Below, in pieces: positions 1-9,090 of a stretch of DNA of 38,564 bases. Positions within the stretch are counted from its first letter, which is position 1, and each line of letters begins with the position of its first letter. This DNA is from Verrucomicrobiia bacterium (GTDB lineage Bacteria > Verrucomicrobiota > Verrucomicrobiia > Limisphaerales > DSYF01): positions 1-38,564 of the forward strand of contig DASTWL010000012.1 in NCBI GenBank assembly GCA_035765895.1, given 5' to 3'. Below the pieces are notes generated by a model. It had not been told where the DNA came from. It ran no database searches and saw nothing but the letters and a program-made list of their open reading frames with translations. The translations under genes and the position numbers were made by a program.

Positions 1-65
1 GCTCGCTGCGTTCATTGGTGGCCGGCAAATCCGTGTTCATCGGCGTCCCTCCGTGGTTGGGGCAG

Positions 66-158
66 GGTTGAGGGTTGAGCGTTGAGGGGGCGGCCAACCC
101 ACCCCTGGCCCCTCCCGGGAGGGGAGCTTCGGTTCGTGTGGTTCGTGTGGTTCGTGGT
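66..158. repeat. Short tandem repeats upstream of vsr
   Basis: Two low-complexity tracts lie just upstream of the vsr start. Positions 66-90 hold three imperfect copies of a GGTTGAG-like heptamer. Positions 131-157 hold three copies of the nonamer GGTTCGTGT, the last one degenerate. No gene is supported in positions 1-170. I see no ribosome binding site before the GTG at 171, so these tracts may be all that is left of the original leader. Confidence 0.6.
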
Positions 159-170
159 TAAACTGTCCCC

Positions 171-731
171 GTGGCTGACGTCTTCAGCAAACGCAAGCGG
201 TCCGAGGTGATGGCGCGCATCCGGTCGCGCGGGAATCGCGACACGGAGCTGGCGCTGGCGAAGTTGTTGCGCGCGCACGGCATCACGGGGTGGCGGAGGC
301 AGAGGAAAATCCGGGTGACATGTGGCGAGTGGCGTGTGACAAGCAAAAGCCCAAAGCCACGCTCATCCCCATTCACTCATCACTCGTCACTGACCGTCAC
401 GCCTGACTTTGTATTCCTCAAACAACGCGTGACGGTATTCGTGGACGGCTGTTTCTGGCACGGTTGTCCGCGGCATGCGACGCAGCCGAAGAACAACGCG
501 GCGTTCTGGCGGCGGAAGCTGGCGGGCAACCGGGCGCGGGACCGGCGGGTGAACCGGGCGTTGCGGCGGGCCGGCTGGCGCGTGGTGCGGATTTGGGAGC
601 ACGCCTTGCGGCGGGCCACCAAGGGCACGCGGCGCGGGGTGCAGAATGCGGCACGCGGCACGCCGGCCGTCGTGCGGCGGATGCGGCGGACCCTGGGCGC
701 GGAGCAACCTGCGGCGGCGCCATTTTCGTGA
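171..731 (+). CDS. vsr: Very short patch repair (Vsr-type) endonuclease with in-frame repeat insertion
   Basis: Vsr endonucleases nick DNA beside T:G mismatches left by deamination of 5-methylcytosine. The GTG at 171 gives the family-typical start MADVFSKRKRSEVMARIRSRG. The catalytic-core signature PDFVF...VFVDGCFWHGCPRHA (about residues 77-101) and the C-terminal RRAGWRVVRIWEH block (about 132-144) are intact. The protein has 186 residues where the family usually has about 140-160. The excess is a Ser/Thr/Pro-rich stretch of about 28 residues between RRQRKIR and TPDFVF, encoded by an inverted-repeat element (316-400). The frame is kept and both flanks align with the family. No cytosine methyltransferase, the usual partner, is visible, although the window starts only 170 bases upstream. 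Whether the enlarged protein is active is unknown; the insertion falls just before the metal-binding Asp. Confidence 0.85.
   Translation: MADVFSKRKRSEVMARIRSRGNRDTELALAKLLRAHGITGWRRQRKIRVTCGEWRVTSKSPKPRSSPFTHHSSLTVTPDFVFLKQRVTVFVDGCFWHGCPRHATQPKNNAAFWRRKLAGNRARDRRVNRALRRAGWRVVRIWEHALRRATKGTRRGVQNAARGTPAVVRRMRRTLGAEQPAAAPFS
316..400. repeat. Imperfect inverted-repeat element inserted in frame in vsr
   Basis: Left arm 316-340 contains GTGGCGAGTGGCGTGTGA. The reverse complement of the right arm (372-400) contains GTGACGAGTGATGAGTGA. These cores match at 14 of 18 positions, and both arms also begin with GTGAC at their outer ends. Between them lie about 30 bases rich in A and C. The element coincides with the only part of the vsr product that does not match the family. 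It adds about 28 codons without a stop or a frame change. Confidence 0.7.
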
Positions 732-903
732 ATGCTGCGGCCCACGTGCGCGGGGTGCGCCTGGAGCCGTTTCATAACTTTCGCAGTCGTGATCGCAGCC
801 GGAACCCCCGCACCCCGACCGCACCCATCCGCTGGAGGTGGCCGAAGGCCGGGTGCGGGGATGCCGATGCGCCGGCCGGCTGCATCATTCATGAACCGCC
901 CGG

Positions 904-1563
904 TCACCCGTGGCGCTTCCGCGTGGTGAGCAAAATGCCGCAGAGGGATCCGGTGCCGGCGCCCAGCAGCATGCCGACCAGCGCCCCGAGCAGAATGTTG
1001 AGCGGCTTGTTGGGCCGGGCGGGGCGCGCGGCCGGCACGGCCGAATCCAGAACCTGAACTTTCAGCGGGCTGTGGATGGAGGCGTTGTAGCCGATGTAGG
1101 CCGCAGCCACGGCGTTGGCCAGTTTGGCCGCCTCGACGGGACTCTCATCCAGCGCGGCAATTTCGACGATGCTCGTTTTGGGAAGCGCCCGCACCTCCAA
1201 ACGCTGCCGCAGCACCGTCACGCCAGCCGAGGCCGGGAGTTTGCGACCGTCGTTGTATCGCCGGCCCCACTGGTCCTCAAGATCGAGATTCGTCACCACG
1301 GTTTGCAGCACGCTTTGGGAGGTGAGCACCTCCAACTCCGTGGGCAGAACGCCGGCCTGCGCGGCTGGTTGCGCCGGACCCGACGGCGATTCGCTGACCA
1401 TGGGTGCATCAATCCGCATCCGCGCGCTGCTCAAATAGCTTTCGGGCAGAATAAATGTGATGAGCGTGGCCGTGATGACAACGAGCAGAAAAACCGCCAG
1501 GCCGACCGGCAAGCCGACGGCCACCGCGGTGCTCCACTCCGAGTTCGGTTGCGACGTGCTCAT
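904..1563 (-). CDS. Wzz/chain-length-determinant-like inner membrane protein
   Basis: This 219-residue protein has the layout of polysaccharide co-polymerases: a transmembrane segment at about residues 14-39, a periplasmic region with the Wzz-type 'ESYLSSARMRID' entry and the 'PVEAAKLANAVAAAYIGYN' helix, a 'LDSAVPAARPARPNKPLNILLGALVG' exit motif, and a second transmembrane helix near 191-216. Family members set O-antigen, capsule or exopolysaccharide chain length. It lacks the C-terminal tyrosine-kinase domain of BY-kinases. I chose ATG 1563 over a TTG 12 codons upstream because the extra residues are not family-like. It follows the permease stop by about 45 bp and may be the last gene of the efflux operon. 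No glycosyltransferase or polymerase is nearby, so its polysaccharide is unknown. Confidence 0.75.
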   Translation of the reverse strand: MSTSQPNSEWSTAVAVGLPVGLAVFLLVVITATLITFILPESYLSSARMRIDAPMVSESPSGPAQPAAQAGVLPTELEVLTSQSVLQTVVTNLDLEDQWGRRYNDGRKLPASAGVTVLRQRLEVRALPKTSIVEIAALDESPVEAAKLANAVAAAYIGYNASIHSPLKVQVLDSAVPAARPARPNKPLNILLGALVGMLLGAGTGSLCGILLTTRKRHG

Positions 1564-1608
1564 ATTCTTCGCTTCGTGCGTTTTGCGGCCTTGAATCAAC
1601 TTTGCCGC

Positions 1609-2868
<1,260 letters not shown>

Positions 2869-2875
2869 ACCAGGG

Positions 2876-4105
2876 TCATTCAGCGCGCAGGGCGTCCACC
2901 GGGTTCAGGCGGGCCGCGCGCCACGCCGGGAGAAAGCCGGATACAATGCCCGTCCCGGCCGCGACCACCAGGGACAGGGCCACAATTTTGGCCGACAACG
3001 TGGCGGGCATCACCTTGGACATGCCCCACGTGGCGGGCCAGGCGATGACCAGTCCGATCAGCCCGCCCAGCACGCAAATGGCCGCAGCTTCAATCAGGAA
3101 TTGAATCAGAATGGTCCGCCGGTTGGCGCCGATGGCCTTGCGGATGCCGATTTCCTTGGTCCGTTCGGCCACGGAGACGAACATGATGTTCATGATGCCG
3201 ATGCCGCCCACGAACAGCGACAGCCCCGTGATGAACAGCCCCACCGCCGCGATGGTTCCGGCCACGCGATGAAACGTGTCCACAATCTGATCCTGCTGGT
3301 TGATGGAAAAATCGTCCTCCACGTTGGGCGCCAGATGCCGCACCTGCCGCGTGTAGTAACGCAGTTCCTCACGCGCCTCGTCGAGGTCCAGGTTGTTCTT
3401 CACCTTGACCTGCAGGGAAACGTCGGGATTGCCGTTGAACGCGACGAGAAACTGGTTCAACGGCACGACGACCTGGCTGTCGGCGCCCCCTCCGCCAAAC
3501 AGGCCGCCCACCGGTTCCAAAACGCCCACCACGTCGAAACTGTTGTTCCCCAGCTTCACGCGGGCGCCGAGGGGCGGATCGGCCTTGAACAGGTTCGAGG
3601 CCACGGTGGCGCCCAGCACGCAGACCGGCCGGCCGCCGGCCGCCTCCGCCGCGGTGAGAAACCGGCCTTGCGCGACGGTGACGCCCGCCGATTGCAGATA
3701 CGCCTCGGAGGTGCCCACCACGCTGACGGTGTCGGACTCGCGGCTTTTGTAGCTGATGGCGCGGCTCGTCTGCGCCACCGGCGCCACCGCCTGCGCGATG
3801 TCAATCTGCCGCATGACGGATTCAGCCTGCGCCACGGTGAAGACGCGCCGGCGGCTCATCCGCAGCCATTCTTCATGCGAGCTGATGATCCAGTCCATCC
3901 GCTGCACGTAGAGCACGTCGGCCCCGATGGAGGAGACGCTTTGCATGAAGGCGCGGTTCAACCCTTCGATGGCCGTGCCCATCAAGGTCACCGTGACGAT
4001 GCCGATGACGATGCCCAGCGTGGTCAGGCAGGAACGCAGCTTGTTCGCGCGGATGGCCGACCACGCGATCAGCAAACCTTCCTTCAGCTCGGTGAAGAAG
4101 TTCAT
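2876..4105 (-). CDS. MacB-like ABC transporter permease, second subunit
   Basis: This 409-residue protein has the same fold as its downstream neighbour: '[20 protein letters not shown]' near residues 17-36, a periplasmic core containing a glycine-rich loop ([11 protein letters not shown]) and the 'NQFLVAFNG' segment, then three C-terminal helices with '[28 protein letters not shown]' and the ending '[10 protein letters not shown]'. Its ATG overlaps the stop of the ATPase gene by 4 bp (4102-4105), which implies translational coupling. The two permeases are clearly diverged paralogues rather than a recent duplication. A likely role is a membrane half of a tripartite efflux or lipoprotein-export pump with the adaptor at 4795-6105. 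Confidence 0.92.
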   Translation of the reverse strand: MNFFTELKEGLLIAWSAIRANKLRSCLTTLGIVIGIVTVTLMGTAIEGLNRAFMQSVSSIGADVLYVQRMDWIISSHEEWLRMSRRRVFTVAQAESVMRQIDIAQAVAPVAQTSRAISYKSRESDTVSVVGTSEAYLQSAGVTVAQGRFLTAAEAAGGRPVCVLGATVASNLFKADPPLGARVKLGNNSFDVVGVLEPVGGLFGGGGADSQVVVPLNQFLVAFNGNPDVSLQVKVKNNLDLDEAREELRYYTRQVRHLAPNVEDDFSINQQDQIVDTFHRVAGTIAAVGLFITGLSLFVGGIGIMNIMFVSVAERTKEIGIRKAIGANRRTILIQFLIEAAAICVLGGLIGLVIAWPATWGMSKVMPATLSAKIVALSLVVAAGTGIVSGFLPAWRAARLNPVDALRAE

Positions 4106-4791
4106 GGCCGGGGGCGCAGTTCATCACTCGCAATCAACCCGTCGCGAATGCGGACGATGCGCCGGGCATGGCGGGCAATGTCCTCCTCGTGCGTCACGAG
4201 AATGATGGTGTTGCCCTTGTTCGACAGCTCTTCAAACAGCGCCATGATTTCCTCGCCCGTGCGCGAGTCGAGATTTCCCGTCGGCTCGTCGGCGAGCAGG
4301 ATGGAAGGCTTGTTGACCAGCGCCCGGGCGATGGCCACGCGCTGCCGCTGGCCGCCGGAGAGCTCGTTCGGCTTGTGCTGCATCCGGTCCGTCAGTCCGA
4401 CGTTCGCCACCGCCGTCAGCGCCAGCTCGCGCCGTTCCGCCGCCGGCACGCCCGCGTAAATGAGCGGAAGCTCGACGTTGTGGAGCGCGCTTGAACGCGC
4501 CAGCAGATTGAACGTTTGAAACACAAACCCGATCTCACGGTTCCGGACTTCGGCGAGCGCGTTGTCGTCCATGTCGCTCACGTCGGTGCCGTTCAGCTCG
4601 TAGGTGCCCGCGGTCGGCGTGTCGAGGCAGCCGATGAGATTCATGAGCGTGGATTTGCCGGAACCGGACGGTCCCATGATGGCCACGTATTCGCCGCGCT
4701 CGATGCGCAACGACACCTCGCGCAACGCGTGCACCGTCTCGCTGCCCATCTGGTAGCGGCGCGAAATCTTGTCCAGTCGGATCAGCGCCAT
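4102..4791 (-). CDS. ABC transporter ATP-binding protein (MacB/LolD family)
   Basis: This 229-residue nucleotide-binding subunit energises the two adjacent permeases. Walker A 'GPSGSGKST' lies near residues 40-48, the Q-loop in 'FVFQTFNLL', the ABC signature '[15 protein letters not shown]' near 144-158, Walker B with the catalytic Glu in '[13 protein letters not shown]', and the H-loop His in '[16 protein letters not shown]'. Its length and the '[22 protein letters not shown]' stretch are typical of the LolD/MacB group. It begins 3 bp after the adaptor stop and overlaps the next permease, so the operon order is adaptor, ATPase, permease, permease. Confidence 0.95.
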   Translation of the reverse strand: MALIRLDKISRRYQMGSETVHALREVSLRIERGEYVAIMGPSGSGKSTLMNLIGCLDTPTAGTYELNGTDVSDMDDNALAEVRNREIGFVFQTFNLLARSSALHNVELPLIYAGVPAAERRELALTAVANVGLTDRMQHKPNELSGGQRQRVAIARALVNKPSILLADEPTGNLDSRTGEEIMALFEELSNKGNTIILVTHEEDIARHARRIVRIRDGLIASDELRPRP

Positions 4792-4794
4792 GCG

Positions 4795-6105
4795 TCAGCT
4801 CTTCTTGTCGGTCTCCGGCTTCTCCGCTCCGCCCTGGTGGATTTTCGAGCCGTCCTCCAGATCGCGCGTCACCGCCTTGAAGCCGCCCGAGACGATTTCC
4901 TCGCCCTCCTTCAGCCCGTCGGTGATTTCCCAGTAATTGTCGTCGCAGATGCCGATTTTCACGGGCGTCTGCTTGACGGTGTCGCCGTTCACCACGAACA
5001 CCACTTCGACGGGTTTAGCCGCCTTGCGTTCGGCCCGGGCGCCGGCCGCGGGCGAGTTGGTCGGCGGATCCAGGCGGGCCAGGGCATTCGTGGCGGCCTT
5101 GGGCAGGCGCGCGGTCACGGCCGAGATGGGAACCGTCAGCACGTTGGTCCGGTAACGCGTTTCAATTTCTGCGGTCACCGACATGCCCGGCAGGAAGTTT
5201 TCCTTTTCCTTGATCCGGATGCGCACTTCGAACTTGGTGGCGTCCTGCGATGCACCGGCCGCGGCCGAGGCGGCACCCGGCAGGGCCGAACCCTTCGCAG
5301 AATTGGCGATTTCGGTGACTTCGCCCTTGAACTTGCGGTCCTTGAACGCGTCCACTTCGAGCCGCGCCACCTGGCCGGGCTGGATGAGCACGACGTCCAT
5401 TTCGCCAATGTCCACCCGCGCCTCCATTTCGTTCAGGTCGGAGACCACCATGATGTCCGTGCCCGCCATCATGGCCGTGCCGACGACGCGTTCGCCGACC
5501 TGCGAAATCAGCCGCGTCACCGTGCCGTCGAGCGGCGCGTAAATGGTCGTCTTGCGCAAGTCCTCCTCCGCCTTGTCGAGCGACGCCTTGGCCATCTCGA
5601 TTTGGTGCCGGGACTGCGTCAACTGGGCCTTCGCGATTTCGTAGGCCGTTTTCACGTCCAGGAAGGCGGATTCGGAAATGAGTTTGCGGTCGAACAACTC
5701 CTGGTTGCGTTTGAATTCGGCCTCGGCCTTGCCGAGGTTCGCTTCGGCGGTGGCTTCGCCCGCCAGCGAAACGGAGTAGCTGGCCTGCGCGGAATTGCGG
5801 CTGGCAACGTAGAAGTCCGGCTTGATGCGGACGAGCAAATCGCCCTTGTGCACGACCTGGCCTTCCTTGACCGGCAGTTCGATGATTTCGCCGCTGACCT
5901 CGGGGCTGATCTTCACCTGGGTCACCGGCTGGATGCGGCCGTTGGCGACGACGATTTCCGTCAAATCGCGCCGCGCGACTTTCTCGGTCTGCACGCGGAT
6001 GAAGTGGTCGCGCTTGCTGAACGCCACCCACGCGCCCAGCCCGGCCAGCAGCAATGCCAGACCGCCCAAGACGATGATTTTTCTGCCTTTCCTTGAACGA
6101 GCCAT
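4795..6105 (-). CDS. Efflux pump periplasmic adaptor (MacA/HlyD family)
   Basis: This 436-residue membrane-fusion protein has an N-terminal anchor 'IIVLGGLALLLAGLGAWVAF' (about 10-29), a first lipoyl half-motif 'VSGEIIELPVKEGQVVHKGDLLVRI', a long alpha-helical hairpin rich in Ala, Lys, Glu and Gln (about 110-190), the second lipoyl half 'IYAPLDGTVTRLISQVGERV', a beta-barrel, and a membrane-proximal domain with 'GDTVKQTPVKIGICDDNYWEITDGLKEGEEIVSGG'. Such adaptors link an inner-membrane ABC transporter to an outer-membrane TolC-like channel; no TolC gene is in view. An Ala/Arg-rich insert near 345-365 (SPAAGARAERKAAK) interrupts the membrane-proximal domain. The gene starts 57 bp after the upstream YIP1-like gene. 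Confidence 0.92.
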   Translation of the reverse strand: MARSRKGRKIIVLGGLALLLAGLGAWVAFSKRDHFIRVQTEKVARRDLTEIVVANGRIQPVTQVKISPEVSGEIIELPVKEGQVVHKGDLLVRIKPDFYVASRNSAQASYSVSLAGEATAEANLGKAEAEFKRNQELFDRKLISESAFLDVKTAYEIAKAQLTQSRHQIEMAKASLDKAEEDLRKTTIYAPLDGTVTRLISQVGERVVGTAMMAGTDIMVVSDLNEMEARVDIGEMDVVLIQPGQVARLEVDAFKDRKFKGEVTEIANSAKGSALPGAASAAAGASQDATKFEVRIRIKEKENFLPGMSVTAEIETRYRTNVLTVPISAVTARLPKAATNALARLDPPTNSPAAGARAERKAAKPVEVVFVVNGDTVKQTPVKIGICDDNYWEITDGLKEGEEIVSGGFKAVTRDLEDGSKIHQGGAEKPETDKKS

Positions 6106-6162
6106 TGATGTTGTTCCTTCCTCAGTTGTGCGCCCGGCGGATCCGCAGGCGGACCGGACGAC

Positions 6163-6972
6163 TCAGTGCGCGCCCGTCAGGGTCGCCACCGCCTTCTGCA
6201 TGCCGAGCGCAAATCCCAGCCAGGCGCCCGTGATGACCACCCAGACGCCGATCACCCACGCCATTCCTTTGACCACGGAAACCTCGCAAAGTTTTGCGAG
6301 GCCGATGGAAACCACCACCAGCGCCCACAGCGTGAAAACGTCCAGGCCAACCAGCGAGGTGTGCAACGGGTTCGTGGGATCGAAGGATTTGAGCAGGAGC
6401 ACGGGACCGGGACTGGCGAAGAGGTTGCCAAGGGCCGCGCCCAGCAGGCCCTTCACCAAGGCGCCGATGGCGAGAATCACCAGCGACAACCCCGAAACCT
6501 CCACCGCCTTCAGGTATTCGACGGGGCGTTTGAAAATGAAACAGGCCCCCACCCACACAATGAAACCGCCCCAAAAGACCTTCACTCCGGCGGCAAACAC
6601 AGGCGCCACAAATCCGCCAATCATCTGCCCGATGCCGGCAAAGCGGGCCGTGCTCGCCTTGATCTGATCCGCCTGCGCCTGCGTCATCTTGCCGGCGTCA
6701 ATCTGCTTCTGGAACTGCTGTTGCATGGCGCGGTCCTGCACGTCGACCATCTGCTGCCGGATGGCCTCCTGCGAAAACAGGATGGCCGCCGCACACCAAC
6801 TGGCGAGGAGGAACAGCGCCGCGGGCACCAGCCAGTTGGCGTGACACAGTGCCATCGCCTTGACTTCGGCGAACACGTCACCCGGCGCGACAAGGACGTT
6901 CAGCAAGCGGCTGGCAAGCCGCGACGAAGGCACGGCGGTGGCGGTTGCAACGGGCGGCGTGTCGGAGTTCAT
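6163..6972 (-). CDS. YIP1-family integral membrane protein (copy 1)
   Basis: This 269-residue protein carries the bacterial YIP1 pattern: N-terminal 'SRLLNVLVAPGDVFAEVKA', a helix 'NWLVPAALFLLASWCAAAILF', a soluble loop of about 55 residues with 'KQIDAGKMTQAQADQIKAS', then four or five hydrophobic segments. Function is unknown in bacteria; eukaryotic YIP1 proteins act in membrane trafficking. The next upstream gene (7094-7918) is a paralogue with the same architecture and the same GKMTQA-ADQ loop motif. The gene lies between that paralogue and the MacA-type adaptor on the same strand, so it may be co-transcribed with the pump. I see no enzymatic motif. Confidence 0.8.
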   Translation of the reverse strand: MNSDTPPVATATAVPSSRLASRLLNVLVAPGDVFAEVKAMALCHANWLVPAALFLLASWCAAAILFSQEAIRQQMVDVQDRAMQQQFQKQIDAGKMTQAQADQIKASTARFAGIGQMIGGFVAPVFAAGVKVFWGGFIVWVGACFIFKRPVEYLKAVEVSGLSLVILAIGALVKGLLGAALGNLFASPGPVLLLKSFDPTNPLHTSLVGLDVFTLWALVVVSIGLAKLCEVSVVKGMAWVIGVWVVITGAWLGFALGMQKAVATLTGAH

Positions 6973-7093
6973 GGCGCGGCTGGGTTGTCGTTGACCTCGT
7001 CATTGGCCGGGCTGGGCACCCCCCAAGGGAATTTCCGGCGGTGGCGGGACTATAAACAGCCCTTGCTGTGAGGCCAATGAAATTGCGCATCGG

Positions 7094-7918
7094 CTACTTG
7101 AGCGCCGCCCCGGCGCCCAGCGCCATCACCAGCAGTTCGGATAACAGCCAGTATCCGAAAACCAGATAGGTGGCGCGAATCCATGGCCGGCCCGTCAGCC
7201 GCGCCAAGCCCGCCCCCAGGACGCCCACCAGCCAGAAGTTCATCAGGTTCAGCGCCACCGCCACCACGGTCTGGGACTGCGGAGAATTGAACTCCACCAC
7301 GGACAGGCCCAGCCCGGACGCCGATCCGGCCGCACCGAAGCGGACCGTCAGCACCAGCAGCACGACGGAACTCAGCACCCCGATCATCGAGGCCAGTCCG
7401 GTGACTTCCAGCGACTTTCCATACGGAATGGGCGCCCGCAAAAAGGCCCGGGCCAGCAACCACATCACGAAGGCCCACCAGAAAATGCGCGCGACCCCGT
7501 AAGCCAGCGCGGCCGTGACCATGACCGCCTGCACCACCTTCGGCCGCGCCATCCGATCCACCATGGCCAGCAACTGGTCCGCGTCGGCCTGCGTCATTTT
7601 GCCGTCCTTGACGGATTGCGCCACCGAACTGGTCTGCGCCTCGCGCACCTTGTCCAGCAATTCATTCACCTGCTTTTGCGCCGTGGGCATGGAAAAGATG
7701 ACGTAGGCGGACAAGGCCAGGGTAAGCCCGCCCAGCAACATCGGCACCAGCCAGTTGCCGGCCGCCCGCCGCGACACCCGCACCTCGTCAAAAACGTGAT
7801 TGGGAATGGCGAATACGTTCAGCAACCGCGCGAGCAGGGACGACGCGGGCGGTGGGGGGGGCGGCGGCGCAGGAATGGTCTCCAGCACCGGAGGCAGTTC
7901 AGGGTCGTTGTCGGACAT
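7094..7918 (-). CDS. YIP1-family integral membrane protein (copy 2)
   Basis: This 274-residue paralogue of the neighbouring YIP1-like protein was probably made by an old tandem duplication. Shared blocks are 'ARLLNVFAIPNHVFDEVR', 'GNWLVPMLLGGL' and 'KDGKMTQADADQLLAMVDR', followed by multiple transmembrane helices. The start is ATG 7918; the frame stays open far upstream, but those residues are antisense to ubiX and not family-like. Residues 14-24 form a proline tract encoded by a run of eight C on the coding strand. It is probably the first gene of the minus-strand operon. It faces ubiX across a 102-bp divergent promoter region. Function is unknown. Confidence 0.8.
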   Translation of the reverse strand: MSDNDPELPPVLETIPAPPPPPPPASSLLARLLNVFAIPNHVFDEVRVSRRAAGNWLVPMLLGGLTLALSAYVIFSMPTAQKQVNELLDKVREAQTSSVAQSVKDGKMTQADADQLLAMVDRMARPKVVQAVMVTAALAYGVARIFWWAFVMWLLARAFLRAPIPYGKSLEVTGLASMIGVLSSVVLLVLTVRFGAAGSASGLGLSVVEFNSPQSQTVVAVALNLMNFWLVGVLGAGLARLTGRPWIRATYLVFGYWLLSELLVMALGAGAALK

Positions 7919-7978
7919 GATCAATCCGGTCACTACGCCGGATGACGAACCTGCCGCAAGCGCGCCGCCTTGTCGAGC

Positions 7979-8007
7979 TTGTCGCTGCGCAACGGCTGCG
8001 CCATAGT
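7979..8007 (+). promoter_or_regulatory. Putative promoter of ubiX
   Basis: TTGTCG (7979-7984), a 17-bp spacer and CATAGT (8002-8007) form a sigma-70-like arrangement ending 13 bp before the GTG at 8021. The same CATAGT hexamer is used in the better padR promoter at 10012-10040. The match is moderate and was found by eye. Confidence 0.3.
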
Positions 8008-8020
8008 TTGCGCGCCGATT

Positions 8021-8578
8021 GTGAAAATTCTTGTCGCCATCACCGGAGCCAGCGGTGCGCTCTACGCCCAGCGCCTGCTGGACCACCTCGACCCGCGCCA
8101 GCACGAAATCCACATCGTGCTCAGCAACTACGCCAATCAGGTCATCCGCGAGGAACTGCCCGCCGGTTTGCAACTCCGGGAGGGCGTGCAAACGCACAGC
8201 CTCAAGAGCATGAATGCCCCGTTCGCCAGCGGCTCCAATCCGCCGGACGTCATGGTCGTCATCCCGTGCAGCATGGGCACCATGGGCCGCATCGCCCACG
8301 GTTACAGCGAGGACGTCCTGCTGCGCGCGGCCGACGTGGTGCTGAAGGAAAAGCGCCGGCTCATTCTCGTTCCGCGCGAAACGCCCTTGAATTTGGTTCA
8401 CGTGAAGAACATGGAACTGCTGCTGCTGGCCGGCGCCACGATTCTTCCCGCCAATCCCTCCTACTACACGCGGCCCAACACCGTCGAGCAGGTCGTGGAT
8501 ACGGTCGTGGCCCGGGTGCTCGATCACATCGGCGTCTCCCATCAGCTCGTCGCGCGCTGGAGCGAGGAGAAGGAATAG
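8021..8578 (+). CDS. ubiX: UbiX-family flavin prenyltransferase
   Basis: UbiX makes prenylated FMN, the cofactor of UbiD-type decarboxylases, from FMN and dimethylallyl phosphate. This 185-residue protein opens with the flavin-binding 'VKILVAITGASGALYAQRLL' and contains 'IPCSMGTMGRIAHGYSEDVLLRAADVVLKEKRRLILVPRETPLN' and 'HVKNMELLLLAGATILPANPSYYTRP', all family hallmarks. GTG 8021 was chosen because translation there begins exactly at the conserved core; a TTG 17 codons upstream adds unrelated residues. The downstream neighbours are a UbiA-type prenyltransferase (9082) and mqnE (11660), which fits a menaquinone gene set of the futalosine type. Its stop is one base before the ATG of the inserted four-helix-bundle gene. 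Confidence 0.93.
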   Translation: MKILVAITGASGALYAQRLLDHLDPRQHEIHIVLSNYANQVIREELPAGLQLREGVQTHSLKSMNAPFASGSNPPDVMVVIPCSMGTMGRIAHGYSEDVLLRAADVVLKEKRRLILVPRETPLNLVHVKNMELLLLAGATILPANPSYYTRPNTVEQVVDTVVARVLDHIGVSHQLVARWSEEKE

Positions 8579-8579
8579 A

Positions 8580-9044
8580 ATGGAAAAACATCGAACACCG
8601 AACACTGAACGCCGAACATCGAACGGGGCAGGTGGACGCGGCACTGGGCGTGTATTCGATTTGGAGGATCGATTGCTGGAATTTGCTTCGGCGGTAATCG
8701 ATGTCACGGAGAAACTCCCGAACTCCCGTTCGGGCAACCATGTAGCGGGCCAGTTGTTGCGCAGCGGCACCTCACCGTTTTCAAATCACGGGGAGGCGGA
8801 ATCCGCTGAATCACCCGATGATTTCATCCACAAGCTGAAGATTTGCTTGAGGGAACTTCGTGAAACCCGGCGGTGGCTTCGGTTGATTTATCGCCAGAGC
8901 TGGCTGCGAACTGACCAGCAACTTCAGGCGGCTCTCATCGAAGTGGAGGAGTTGACGCGCATCTTCGTCGCCAGCATCCGCACAGCTAAACAGAACCAGA
9001 TTCAGAGCAAAACCAACAAGTCAACCCCAGACACTCGAAGCTGA
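8580..9044 (+). CDS. S23-type four-helix-bundle protein within an inverted-repeat element
   Basis: This 154-residue protein has the four-helix-bundle (23S intervening-sequence protein, TIGR02436-like) signature 'GNHVAGQLLRSGTSPFSNHGEAESAESPDDFIHKLKICLRELRETRRWLRLI'. The first ~15 residues (MEKHRTPNTERRTSN) are not family-like; they are the translation of the left terminal repeat. The ATG follows the ubiX stop by one base. A purine-rich GGAGAAGGA from the end of ubiX sits at ribosome-binding distance, so the gene borrows the ubiX translation context. Relatives occur in IVS elements of 23S rRNA genes and as diversity-generating-retroelement accessory proteins (Avd), but their biochemical role is unclear. 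Here the gene lies between two menaquinone genes and inside inverted repeats, which suggests a passenger of a small mobile element. Confidence 0.88.
   Translation: MEKHRTPNTERRTSNGAGGRGTGRVFDLEDRLLEFASAVIDVTEKLPNSRSGNHVAGQLLRSGTSPFSNHGEAESAESPDDFIHKLKICLRELRETRRWLRLIYRQSWLRTDQQLQAALIEVEELTRIFVASIRTAKQNQIQSKTNKSTPDTRS
8582..8624 (+). repeat. Left terminal inverted repeat of the four-helix-bundle element
   Basis: This is a run of GAAC-A-C/T-CG-type units beginning GGAAAAACATCGAACA. It pairs with the reverse complement of 9046-9090, which begins GGAAAACATCGAACATCG. The outer ~22 bases match with one indel and one substitution. Further in, both contain CTGAAC-G/A-CCGAA, offset by a 7-base insertion. 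Confidence 0.85.
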
Positions 9045-9045
9045 A

Positions 9046-9090
9046 ACACTTCGGTGTTCAGTATTCGATGTTCGATGTTCGATGTTTTCC
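9046..9090 (-). repeat. Right terminal inverted repeat of the four-helix-bundle element
   Basis: This is the inverted partner of 8582-8624, containing three tandem units of CGATGTT. It ends at GTTTTCC (9084-9090). The ATG of ubiA (9082-9084) lies inside this arm, so the element reaches into the ubiA coding region by about three codons. Confidence 0.85.

Noticed and set aside
12-278. Minus-strand open frame near the window start
   Set aside because: It mostly translates the tandem repeats and the 5' end of vsr in antisense; there are no family features.
7851-7861. G8 run in the YIP1-like gene as a phase-variation switch
   Set aside because: Eight bases encoding part of a proline tract is short and common at this GC content; no strain comparison is available to support variation.
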